DNA from: Phytopythium helicoides
Lineage: Eukaryota > Oomycota > Peronosporomycetes > Pythiales > Pythiaceae
Assembly: GCA_024867545.1 (NCBI GenBank)
Contig: JANFNE010000001.1
Location: forward strand, 992,001 to 1,056,000
Length of the DNA: 64,000 nucleotides
Direction: 5' to 3'
Numbering within the stretch: the first letter of the stretch is position 1; each line of letters begins with the position of its first letter. Positions 1 to 9,759 of this stretch are shown piece after piece. Made by a program: the position numbers and the translations under genes. The notes beneath the pieces were generated by a model that worked only from the letters and a program-made list of their open reading frames with translations, made no database searches and was not told the DNA's origin.

Positions 1-2380
1 ATTGCTGCAGCACTCGTTGGTACATGAGGTGGATTGCCACCTGCTCGTGTCGGACAAGATAGAGCTTCGTGCGATGCTGAAGTAGGCAGTAGTTTGGGTT
101 GACAAGTCCCACGAACGTATGCTCTCGGAAAAGCTAGATGCAAAGAGGCCAATTTCAAGAATTAGTTGGTGTTCGATGAAGACGAAAGCAACACGCCTGA
201 CAGCTAGTACCTTCGCAAGAGATCTGTTCTTTCGCGACTGGATATTATGCTGGAGATTTTGGACACTCGTGAGCATCTGCGGACTCTGTGTCGGCTCCAC
301 GCTACCACGCCGATAATCGCTTTCGTCGCTTTCAGGTTCTGGCTCTGCATCGTCATCCATCTGTTAGACTCGACTTATCGCGCTGTTTTTGCTCAACAAA
401 TATACCGTCAATCGTAGAGTTGCTGGTGATCTCATCCAGCTTACGCTTTTTGGATAAAGCAGCTGATGCATTGTTGGAGGTTGATTCAGGAGGGCTCTTT
501 GTCGTGTCATCGCCTCCACCATGAGGCTCACTCGAACTATCCAATTCTTCTTGCGAAGAAGTAAGCTGTGACGCGCGCTGGGAATCTAAGAAGAAATACT
601 TGTCGATTGTGTTGGCGCGGTGATCTGTTCGCACCAACCGCTGCGGTGCCTGCAACCAACCGAAAAATTTAAAAGTGTTAGTTGTGTTAATTGAACAAGT
701 CACGATTTGGAAGGCAATAAACCTGAGAAGGTTGGTATTTCCGCGACGGTGGTAGCGGTTTCTGGCTCAAATCTAATTCCACCGGCTGGCTTAGTACACC
801 GCTGGTTGACGTTCGTTGAATTTCCGGGTTCTTTGAATCCATATCTTCGTCATCGTCTGACACCTCTTCATCGCTGCTTTCCTCGCGTTTTCCTTCTTCG
901 TTGTCCTCTTTCGTGTCAACACGTTTCTTGGACTCAAAACTCATGATCGATGTGATGGGCTGCACTGCAAAGCTACGGCTTTCGTTACTGCCCTTGAGTC
1001 TCGCTTGAATGGCTTGTGAAATGGCGTCCACAATTTCTTCTCGTGGAGAAAATGCACCTGCATGACACGACGAAGACGTCGTAAGCTTGGGATTGGATAC
1101 AATTGTAGAAGGAGAGTAACCCACCTCTCGTTTGGTCGGGTGGACATTCACGTCTACATTTCGCGGAGGCAGCTCCACACTGAGGTAGACAAAAGGATGC
1201 GTGTGCTTGGGCAAATACAGCGAATATACGTACTCGCATGCACGCTTGAGCGCTGAGCAGTCGACAAGGCGGTTATTGATAAATAGATGAAGCTGCTTTT
1301 CTTCAGACTGTCCAAATCCGCACTGATGTGAACATCCAATTCAAATATGATGCGAGCAGAGCACTCGACGTACTTGTAGTTGGCGTTGCTGATGAGTCCG
1401 CGGACCTTATGACAGAGGTTCATGGCTGTTGAACCAGCACCTTTGTCAAGAGAGAACTCGAGAAGCTCGTTCGCGAGCTTGCTACCATAGATTGCTCGAA
1501 CAACATCAAGCTGTGACATTGTCTGCGTGGTGTTGACATCACACGAGACCTCGCGATGCTACCCACAATGAAAAGAATCGTAAGTGCTCCCTTTGAAAGG
1601 TAGGTTCGGTGATGCTTTGCAGATCTCACCTTTTTGCAGACGAATCCTATGTTCTTGCCAGCAAAGTGGATTGCATACTTTTGCACCACATCAAGGATGC
1701 GTTGGTACTGCTCTGATGTATTTTTGAGCGCCTGCCGACGAGTGTTGAGATTGTAGAACAGGTCCTCGACCTGGAATAAGCATTGCAAGATTCTACATAA
1801 GTAAAATGATGATCATTTGTTGAATGCCAGAACAATGAAAAACTCACCAAGATGATGGTGCCGTCTTTGCCAGCGCACGGCGTTGGGTCTGCGGACGCGC
1901 CAGGCTTCTTGGCTACAAGTTTGCCGTCTCTGTACGAGGCTCTGTTGATTGGCAGTCGATAAGTCAGTATGCATCAATGCGTTGAGCTTGTGCCTCGCCG
2001 CAGCCGCACCTGTAGGCGCATGGCTGGGCCGCCGTCTTGGAGGTGATGGTGACGTGCGCGACGTGCGAGATACTGGCGAGCGCCTCTCCTCGGAAGCCGA
2101 AGGACTGTATCTCTCGCAGGTCCTCGAAGGCGCGCAGCTTGCTGGTGGTGAAGCGCTCGCAGACGATGGGCAAATCCTCGCGCAGGATGCCGCGGCCGTT
2201 GTCCTGGATCTGCAGCAGCTTGAGTCCGCCCTGGCCCACGCTCACGGCCACCTGCGTCGCGCCCGCGTCCAGCGAGTTCTCCAGCAGCTCCTTGAGCGCG
2301 TTGGCCGGCCGGTGCACCACCTCGCCGGCTGCGATGCGGTTCACCACGTCGGCGCTCAGCCGCTGGATGCGCTCCGCCAT
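1..2380 (-). CDS. MLH1: DNA mismatch repair protein MLH1, partial, with a one-base frameshift
   Basis: MutL-family ATPase that partners PMS proteins in nuclear mismatch repair. It starts at ATG 2380 (MAERIQRLS). Exons read by continuity with the family are 2010-2380, 1848-1941, 1630-1770, 1370-1558, 1125-1307, 723-1057, about 385-649, about 211-370 and 120 to the edge. Exon 1 carries the GHKL ATPase motifs ([27 protein letters not shown]). Later exons give [14 protein letters not shown], the [12 protein letters not shown] loop and the start of the C-terminal dimer domain (HTFVGLVNP). The last part lies beyond the window. In exon 6 the family motif VHFLHE is in phase with exon 5, but the following [18 protein letters not shown] is one frame off. 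One extra G near 1041 would restore the frame and make all exon phases fit. The junction near 370-385 is not resolved. Identity is certain; whether the indel is real is not. Confidence 0.93.
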
Positions 2381-2518
2381 GACCTTCGCCTGTCTCCAAG
2401 TCGCCGATGTCGAAGTGAAGCGGGCGGGAAACCCGCGGTTCGTCACTCTTTCGGCACAATGACTACTCGCATCATAGCACACCATCGAAACCAAACCAGT
2501 GCGAGAAAGGCCGGCGGC
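2381..2518. promoter_or_regulatory. Short divergent promoter region, MLH1 / SPOC-like gene
   Basis: Only 138 bases separate the MLH1 start codon (minus strand) from the start codon of the gene at 2519 (plus strand), so both promoters must lie here or in the neighbours. Pyrimidine-rich TCACTC/TTCACTTC stretches near 2400-2460 resemble the oomycete initiator (TCAYTYY), but no start site can be assigned from sequence. Confidence 0.4.
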
Positions 2519-4503
2519 ATGGTGCGGCTGCGCGTGCTCAAGGCGTCGCGCTTCCTGTTCGAGTGCGCGGACGTGGACCCTGCGGACGCGGCGCAGCTGC
2601 AGCGGCTGGCGCTGGTGGCGGTGCGCGCCGAGGAGATGGCGGCACTCGGGTGCGGCGGCCTGGCGCGCGCGGCGCGATCTTGATGGGCTGACGGGTGGTC
2701 GATGGCCGCGCAGGATACAGGAGGCCGACGTGCGCAAGCGCTTCAAGCTGGACGAGGTGGACCGCCTGATTGCCTGCTGCGAGCGCCACGTAAGGCCGAG
2801 TTGGACCGCGCTGGGCAGGGTTGGAAGGCGGTAACTGAACTGTTGGCGTCCATTTTGCAGCCGCCAGAGGTCGTGGTGGCGCCCGCAGCGCCTGCAGATC
2901 GAGACCAGTTCCGCGAGTTCTCGAGGTACCTGTCTGATCGTAAACGAGTGCGTGCACGAGCTCTGTCATCATCCTGAGTGAGGCTTGTATCCTACGCTGA
3001 TAGTTGTGTCATCTCATGGAATGCAGGCTGGTGTGGCAGCCGTGCCCGACGGACTGATGTTGGTACTCGCACCACTACCCAATACCCACGAGTTTATGCG
3101 CTGCGTGGTCGTCAAAGCGGCGACGACGGCGGAAGGAGACGGGGTTGTGTCGGTATCTTCGACGTCGCTGTCGAAAAAGCGACCTCGTTCACCCCGGAGC
3201 GATGTGGCACAAAGGGCAGCGGCACCGAAGATATCGTCGACACCGTCTGCTTCCGCGACGTCGACATTGCCTTGCAAATCTGAAAGCCCGTGCAAAAAGC
3301 GTTCGCGAATTAATGCGCATCAAAATGGCAGTGGATCGACTGCAGCGGAGAAATCAGCGCCGATGTCAGCTCTGCCGTATGGCAAGCTGGAGAGTCGCAC
3401 GCGATGGGATCGACCGGAGCCACCGGCCGTCCAGGAGAGACAACACTCAGCAACTCGTTCCACCACGGTCTCGACTACGCAACCTTCTGAGAAATCCAGT
3501 ACAAGGCGGCATCAAAGCAGCAACGGCAACACCGGGTGCAAATCCAGCACAACCATTTCACTTCGTTTGGAAGATGAGAGAAAGCGTTCTCGAGACGAAC
3601 GATCAGGGCCAGTACCTCCTTCGGAAGAGCTGAAGGCTGCCTCAGTGATTCCAAAATCGCATCTCAACTCGAGCAAGTCTGGTGGATCGAGGCCTCATGC
3701 TAATCAGCACGGGGGAAGCAACGGAGCTGCCAGATCTACTCCAGTAGACACGTCGGCCCCGCTGCTTCCCCTCGAGAGGCCGCGTAAGCAGCCAAGAGAT
3801 GCCCAGCCTGCTCTTCTTTGTGGAACCGACAAGTCACGGACTCAGTTCCATGACATTGTACCGACACAAAAACCTGGCTCGGAGAAGTCCAAGATACACG
3901 ATGCCGAGCCAGCACCGGCCGTTTCTGGAAGAACTGCCACTTCTTCTAAAAGCGTTCCGGTGCTCCATTCAATGAAGCCTAGTGTGCGGCCTCGAGACAA
4001 TCCATTGGATCCGCTCGACGTGCCAAAGACACAGGCTCGAGATGTTCATCGCCAGAATGGTGATAAGCTCGGGGCTATATCTTCGGAGCTTCGAGTGAGT
4101 CCGACAAACGCTCCTACCGGCAATAGCACTGCTGAAATTTCGAAGTCCAAAGCTGGGCAGAAATCCCAGCCCAAACAGGATAAGCAGGTGCGCCGTGATA
4201 ACTGCGCAAGTGCTTTCGTTGCCTCCTGTTGTTTATTTCTCATTACTGTGGCTATCAGAAGCAACGCGACAACGACATACTTGATCGATTGTGTCCAAGC
4301 ATCAAGACGTTCGACAGCCTGTCAAAACGAACACGAAGGAAGTTTTCCCTTACACTACGGTACGGCTCAAATTGTCTCCGGGTTCTGTTTCTCAACTTCA
4401 AATGACATTTGAGCGCTGTTGTAGGAATCACCATGCTGACTATAACGAAACCTACTTCAGTGTGCTGCAAGCGTGGAGCAACAGAGCAAAAGCAGCTCCA
4501 TAA
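2519..4503 (+). CDS. Hypothetical nuclear protein with SPOC-like N-terminal region
   Basis: Six exons join in phase: 2519-2649, 2714-2789, 2861-2947, 3027-4187, 4259-4359 and 4425-4503, giving 544 residues. Every intron is 62-79 bases with GT-AG ends. Residues about 75-125 ([20 protein letters not shown], then a hydrophobic strand and LAPLPNT) look like the end of a SPOC domain, the Spen-type protein-binding barrel; this is inference from pattern. The rest to about residue 485 is Ser/Lys/Arg/Pro-rich and disordered with basic nuclear-signal-like clusters (KKRPRSPR). The last 50 residues (from about [10 protein letters not shown] to [11 protein letters not shown]) look folded again. SPOC proteins usually act in transcription or RNA processing. 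I do not recognise a specific orthologue. Confidence 0.65.
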
Positions 4504-4748
4504 GCCACAATTTCTCGAGACCTCTGTTTGCGCGTAAGAGTTGATGAGGGCTCTCCACGGGTACCCCTCGTGAACTACTCTCAGCACATAGCTACACGAA
4601 CATATTAGCCCAGTGCGGATAATTTAGCAAAGCGGCAAAAGACAGCGCAAAGATCGTCAACCTGTAATGAGCCAAGAAAACAATCCTCGAAAAACCCCAA
4701 CACCTTCGCTTCTATAAGCTTTGTATCGCAAGCAACTACACTTGAGCT

Positions 4749-6460
4749 CTATGCGTTCCGAAGGTCCTCCATCTCCTTGAGCTCCTTTGGCACATTTGAC
4801 GTAAGGATCTCGATGCCATTCTCGGTAATCTGAGAAGAAACAGCCAGTTAGATGATGAGAGAATGGAGCGGCATTGCAAACCAGATTCGTACCACAACGT
4901 CGTCCTCGATGCGGATTCCCACCCCACGGAACTCTTCAGGCAGGTCCAAGTCGTTCTTGGGTAGATAAATGCCCGGCTCAATTGTAATGATCATGCCAGG
5001 CACAAGCGGAGCGCCGCGAGTCACATGAGGCGTATCGTGCACATCCATGCCAAGATAGTGGCCAATGTGAGTTGGGTTGTACTTCTGGAACTCGACGAGC
5101 GCGCCACGCGAAAATCTTGCGGCGTTGGCGCTCTTCTTCATAATTCCGAACTCCTTCATGGCATCCATCATGAGCGTGACCGAGTAGTCATGGACATTGT
5201 CGAGGCTCACAGGCTGCTTGTTTTCAATTTGCTGTCGCAGATACGCAAGGCACTTCTTCTGGACATCCAGAACGAACTCGTACAGCAGCCTTGTGACCGG
5301 TGGGGAGCTCGCCTCCAGTGGGCCATGTGCGAGTGATGTCACTGGCGTACCCGCCAGCAACCACGCAGCCGGAATCAACAAGTACAAGCTCGTTGGGGCG
5401 AAGCACGTCCCGCTTTGCCAGGTAATGGATGACTGCCGCGTTCGGGCCAGAGCCGACAACATTGGGGAACGAGTTGCCCAGCGCTCCATTCCGTTTGCAG
5501 GAACCTTCAAATTCAGCAGCAAGCGCGCGCTCCGTCATTCCAGGGTGCGTGTTTTTCATCATGTCGATGAATCCCTGGCAGCCGATTTTTGCGGCAACGC
5601 GCATTCTTTCGAGCTCTCGCTGGGACTTTACCACGCGGAGTTGCTCGACGAGAATGTCACCCGAAATGAACTTGTCGTGGAATATCTTACTGGCGTTGAC
5701 GAAGCTTGGCGAGAACTTGCCGCCATCCGGTGTGAGCACAAACACTCGCTCAAGACCCTTGAGCGTTTGGTTGAGACCGTGCTCCAGGTCCGTCACCTGG
5801 TAGGCCACATCAGCGCCGTAGCGCTCGCGCGCTGCTTCGAGTCCGATGCGAGCACCATCCCATTGCTCACTGTCATCGCGAAAGAGTTGTTATTCCCCAC
5901 ATGCATCATGCTCCACCTCATCTCGCTCAACCCACCTGTGCGGGTCGCGGGGGAGCACAAAGAGCGCGAACGAGCACTCAAAGTTGCGCTTGACAAGCAC
6001 AGGCGTGGGCACCAGGCTCCTCAATGCCCGTCAGGTACAGGAAGTTGGCGTTCTGGTGGAACTCGAACGGGATGTCGTGGGTCATGTACTTGGTCTCTGC
6101 CGCGTTGACCTGCTCCGCCTGAACGTTAGCGAGCGCCTGCACAGCACGCAGCAAGCCCTGTCGGCCACGCACCACGAGCGCCGAGTCGTTCGGCAGCACG
6201 TCAAACAGCCGTCTGCGCCGCTCCTCGAACTCGCCCGCGGGGAGCCCTGCAGTCGCATCCATCAGCCTCCATGCAGGCGCTGCGAGCCAAGAAGCGCCGC
6301 CGCACCGGGCAGCAGGCAGCCGGGCGCGACCGCGAACGGGTTCACGTCCTCCTGTAGGCCAAGCGCGAACGCCGAGCGGCCGCTGAGCGAGCGGCGCGGC
6401 GCCCACCGAGCGCCAGCAGGCGGCGGCGACTGCGCGCCTGGCCAGCATCCTCATGGCCAT
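4749..6460 (-). CDS. XPNPEP3: Xaa-Pro aminopeptidase 3-like, mitochondrial, two single-base frameshifts
   Basis: Metallopeptidase of the aminopeptidase P / ICP55 type, which trims residues from imported mitochondrial proteins. It starts at ATG 6460 with an Arg/Ala-rich presequence (MAMRMLARRAVAAACW). Exons are 5936-6460, 4893-5869 and 4749-4829. Family motifs are the N-terminal FHQNANFLYLTGIEEP, then VDSGCVVAGGYASDITRTWP with the metal-binding Asp residues, HIGHYLGMDVHDTPH with the metal His, ITIEPGIY and GVGIRIEDDVVV with the two metal Glu. Reading slips twice: after GIEEPG (near 6014, CCC run) and after TWPTGGEL (near 5310, CCCC run). Dropping one base at each point makes both exon phases exact. 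Either these are sequence errors in C runs or the gene is recently broken. It diverges from NSA2. Confidence 0.88.
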
Positions 6461-6764
6461 GATCGCGTTCTCCCTCTTGCAGTTTTGACACGGAGAGAGG
6501 TGGCGCGAAGGTCGCGGGAAGGTAGGTCGGTTCCGACGTGAACGAACACGTATCCGACGCGGGGGTTCGTAACTGAATACGACCGTTTGAGTGGCGTCGA
6601 GCTGTCTGCCTTTGCTGGGCCACCAAAGCGCAGCAAAAGCGTAAATCGCCGACGGCTCGTGCAGCTGTAGAGGGCGCGAGGGACTCGAGGCCAGGCGCGC
6701 GACCGCGGCGCCGACTACCGAAGCAGCTCTTATCGCGGCGTGAAGCGCCCACCAGCCAGCAGCC
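6461..6764. other. Divergent intergenic region XPNPEP3 / NSA2
   Basis: 304 bases between two start codons facing away from each other; it must hold both promoters. The long minus-strand reading frame across it is the shadow of NSA2. I see no repeat, RNA gene or clear core-promoter motif. Confidence 0.5.
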
Positions 6765-7547
6765 ATGCCGCAGCACGAGCACATGGAGATGCACCGCAAG
6801 CGCCACGGCGTGCGCCTGGACGCGGCCGAGAAGAAGCGCAAGAAGGAGGCGCGCGAGGTGCACCGCCGCTCGCAGTTCGCGCAGAAGGTGCACGGCCTGC
6901 GCGCCAAGCTGTACAACCAGAAGCGCTTCAAGGAGAAGGCCGCCATGAAGAAGACGCTCGCGCTGCACAACGAGCGCACCAACAAGCACGCCAACGACGA
7001 CGCCGTGCCCGACGGCGCCGTGCCCTCCTACCTGCTCGACCGCGAGGGCGTGTCGCGCGCCAAGGTGCTGAGTAACACGGTCAAGCAGAAGCGAAAGGAG
7101 AAGGCCGGCAAGTGGGACGTGCCGATCCCCAAGGTCAAGCCCATCGCCGATGACGAGATGTTCAAGGTGCTGCGCTCGGGCAAGCGCCGCAACAAGGCCT
7201 GGAAGCGCATGATCACCAAGGCGACGTTCGTGGGCGAGAACTTTACGCGCAAGCCGCCCAAGTACGAGCGCTTCATCCGACCCAGCGCCATGCGATTCAA
7301 GAAGGCGCACGTCACGCACCCGGAGCTCAAGACCACCTTTCAGCTCGACATCCTCGGCGTCAAGAAGAACCCGCAGAGCCCGCTGTACACGCAACTGGGT
7401 GTCATGACCAAGGGTACCATCATTGAGGTCAACGTTAGCGAGCTCGGCCTCGTCACGACGTCGGGCAAGGTCGTCTGGGGCAAGTACGCCCAGATCACCA
7501 ACGTGCCCGAGAACGACGGCTGCATCAACGCCGTGCTGCTGGTTTAG
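6765..7547 (+). CDS. NSA2: Ribosome biogenesis protein NSA2
   Basis: Single-exon, 260 residues, the usual length for the NSA2/TINP1 family. NSA2 joins pre-60S particles in the nucleolus and is needed for 27S pre-rRNA processing. The N-terminus is the family signature [15 protein letters not shown] followed by a Lys/Arg-rich stretch ([14 protein letters not shown]) that can serve as nuclear signal. The C-terminal half has the S8e-like fold ([15 protein letters not shown], then [33 protein letters not shown]), ending CINAVLLV as in other eukaryotes. The start ATG gives the conserved first residues exactly. It is intact, GC-rich at third codon positions and probably strongly expressed. Confidence 0.97.
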   Translation: MPQHEHMEMHRKRHGVRLDAAEKKRKKEAREVHRRSQFAQKVHGLRAKLYNQKRFKEKAAMKKTLALHNERTNKHANDDAVPDGAVPSYLLDREGVSRAKVLSNTVKQKRKEKAGKWDVPIPKVKPIADDEMFKVLRSGKRRNKAWKRMITKATFVGENFTRKPPKYERFIRPSAMRFKKAHVTHPELKTTFQLDILGVKKNPQSPLYTQLGVMTKGTIIEVNVSELGLVTTSGKVVWGKYAQITNVPENDGCINAVLLV

Positions 7548-8021
7548 AGCGACGGGCTTGGAGAGCAACAAATCTTCTTTGTCCGCCAATTTGGAACACG
7601 TATTTGCATTTGCCTTGATTCGCAGTTGCCGTTCTCGCTTACCTCGATTCCGTGTCTTGTCTTTGATGTTGCGCGATCCTGCCCTCTCAACTACGTTTGG
7701 CACTTTGACACCGACACACGGGCCATGATTCACGTTGCGCGTGCTTTCTGCGTGCTTGCTGAAGCGATATTCAAGAACAAGGTTCCACAAGGAAGAAACG
7801 AACGAAGCTATCAACGGGGATTACATATGTTTGACGAGTTTATCAGCGCAACCTGTCGATTTAGCTGCGCTACTGTGGTAGCTGGAATGGATAACAGCGC
7901 TGTAAGCGTCATGCTCAACCTCCAGCAGCATCCCTGCGTGCACTACAAGCACGCGCTCCCATTGGGTTTACCCTAACAGCGGGCTAACTCGCCCGGAATC
8001 TTTTAGGCGGCGACGAGGTCT
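7548..8021. other. Intergenic, convergent 3' ends
   Basis: 474 bases between the stop codons of NSA2 (plus) and the thiolase (minus). It holds only 3' untranslated sequence as far as I can see; the short ORF from 7626 has no protein-like features. Confidence 0.5.
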
Positions 8022-9365
8022 TTACTTGCTGTAGTTCTCAATCAGACCAATGTAGGCGAGACCACTGTCAGCACAAGCAGCGAGCAGCGCGTACTTGCCG
8101 CCCTCCTTCTGAAGCTTGTTGGACGCCGTGTTCACCAGACGGCTTCCAGTCGCACCGAACGGGTGTCCAAGAGAGAGCGATCCACCCCACGTGTTCAGCT
8201 TCGCCGGGTCGACGCGGCCAACGGGCTTGTCCAGGCCAAAGAGCTCCTTGCAGTACTTCGGCTCGGCAAGTGCGTTCAAGTTTGCAAGCACCTGACCGGC
8301 AAATGCCTCGTGGATCTCAAAGTAGTCAATGTCATCGACCGTAAGGTTGTTCTTCGCCAGGATCTTCTGGATACCAAAGGCCGGGCCGAGCAGCAAGTCC
8401 TCGAACGGGTCCACGCCAACGAACACCCAGTCCTTGAGCACCGACTTGGGGGCGTAGCCGAGCTCGAGAGCCTTCTCCTCCGACATGATGAGCGTCGCAG
8501 CCGCGCCGTCGGTAAGGAACGACGAGTTGGCAGCTGTGTGCGTACCGTGCGGCTTGATAAATGCCGGCTTGAGCTTGGAGATCTTGTCGAGCGACGTGCC
8601 CGGGTTCACACCGTTCTCCTCCGTCGTGCCCTTGTACGGCAGGATCTCTCCCTTATACTTGCCGTCAACGTGCGCACGGTACGCCTTCTGGTGGGCGTCG
8701 ACCGTGTACTCGTCCATCTGCTGGCGGGAGACGCCGAAGCGCGTGGCCAAACGGTCACTGGACGAGCCCATGATCTCTCCGGTCAGGAAGTTCTGGATAG
8801 CCGGTGCCTCGGGAGCAAAGTGCGAAAGCTTGAGTCCCTTGAGCAGCTTGAGCGCGCCGAGCGGGCCGCCCTTCAGAGCCTTGTTGGCGCCGAGCATGCG
8901 CTCACGCAGCGGCTTGGAGAACCGGATGGGCACGTCCGAGAAGGTCTCGACACCACCAGCGAGCACAATGTCCGCCTGCCCGGCCAGGATCTTCTCTGCG
9001 CCAGTGCAGATAGCCTGACTGGACGAGATGCACGCCTGCGTGACCGTGTGCGCCGGTACGCTCTTGGGCACGCCAGCTCCGAGCGCGGCCTCGCGCGCGA
9101 TGTTGGAGGTGCGCACCTCCTGGATGACGGTGCCGGCGATGACGTAGTCGATCTTGGCCGGGTCGAGCGCCGCCTTGGCGATGACGCCCTTGAAGGCGTC
9201 GCGCAGCATGTCGTAGGCGATCACGTCCTTGTAGAGCGTGCCCGAGCGCGCGAACGGCAGGCGGGCGCCGTCCACGACCACCACGCGCTTGGCGGCTGCC
9301 TTGGCGGCGAACGAGCGGCTCTGGCGCGCGGCCAGCAGCGAGCGGCTCTTGGCGGCGGACAGCAT
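8022..9365 (-). CDS. HADHB: Mitochondrial trifunctional enzyme beta subunit (3-ketoacyl-CoA thiolase)
   Basis: Thiolase that cleaves 3-ketoacyl-CoA with CoA in the last step of beta-oxidation. 447 residues from ATG 9365 (MLSAAKSRSLLAARQSRSFA), chosen because it opens directly with an amphipathic Arg/Ser/Ala-rich mitochondrial presequence; the frame stays open further upstream (to 9665) but that part is not protein-like. The nucleophilic Cys lies in TQACISSSQA (about residue 111), followed by the NSSFLTDGAAA loop, the catalytic His in IHEAFAGQ, GGSLSLGHPFGATG, and the second catalytic Cys in LAACADSG near the C-terminus. The order and the long insertion loop match HADHB rather than the short acetoacetyl-CoA thiolases. 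It is intact and uninterrupted by introns. Confidence 0.95.
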   Translation of the reverse strand: MLSAAKSRSLLAARQSRSFAAKAAAKRVVVVDGARLPFARSGTLYKDVIAYDMLRDAFKGVIAKAALDPAKIDYVIAGTVIQEVRTSNIAREAALGAGVPKSVPAHTVTQACISSSQAICTGAEKILAGQADIVLAGGVETFSDVPIRFSKPLRERMLGANKALKGGPLGALKLLKGLKLSHFAPEAPAIQNFLTGEIMGSSSDRLATRFGVSRQQMDEYTVDAHQKAYRAHVDGKYKGEILPYKGTTEENGVNPGTSLDKISKLKPAFIKPHGTHTAANSSFLTDGAAATLIMSEEKALELGYAPKSVLKDWVFVGVDPFEDLLLGPAFGIQKILAKNNLTVDDIDYFEIHEAFAGQVLANLNALAEPKYCKELFGLDKPVGRVDPAKLNTWGGSLSLGHPFGATGSRLVNTASNKLQKEGGKYALLAACADSGLAYIGLIENYSK

Positions 9366-9759
9366 GGCGGCGAGTCGCGGGCGGGGCGGTCGGTCGTGCG
9401 GGCGAAATTCCCAACTGCGGACCGACGTAAGTGCCGACGAGCAGGATCCGCCCGAAAAACCTCTCGCGCACGTTGCCCTCACGGCGGGGTTCCACTTCAA
9501 TATCGGGTATGGAAGGGTTTGGGAAACCATGAGACCTGGAACAGGTCGCGGATACCGCGAGGTTTTATTTGATATAGGAGGGAAGTGCACGTCAGGACGA
9601 GGGCGAGATGCCGACGTGAAAAGGCAACTTGCCAGCGTCACTCGCCGCCTTGGCGCCGAGGGCATAGTGACTCCAAGTCAACGAGAAAGGACGAGGCACC
9701 TATGACTTGGAGTTTGTATTGCCCGCGCACATTTCGGCATTTGCCCGCCGCCGCTGCGC
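9366..9759. other. Intergenic region upstream of thiolase
   Basis: 394 bases between the start of the thiolase and the stop of the folate-biopterin transporter, both on the minus strand. It carries the thiolase promoter; no gene, RNA or repeat is visible. Confidence 0.5.

Noticed and set aside
1949..2683. 244-codon frame on the plus strand
   Set aside because: Antisense to MLH1 exon 1; only its last part (from 2519) is real, as exon 1 of the SPOC-like gene.
6342..7814. 490-codon open frame on the minus strand
   Set aside because: Shadow of NSA2 and the XPNPEP3 5' end; repetitive Leu/Ala/His composition typical of a reverse complement of GC-rich coding DNA.
8163..9572. 469-codon open frame on the plus strand
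   Set aside because: Antisense shadow of the thiolase gene, caused by strong codon bias; Val/Arg/Leu-rich with no domain pattern.
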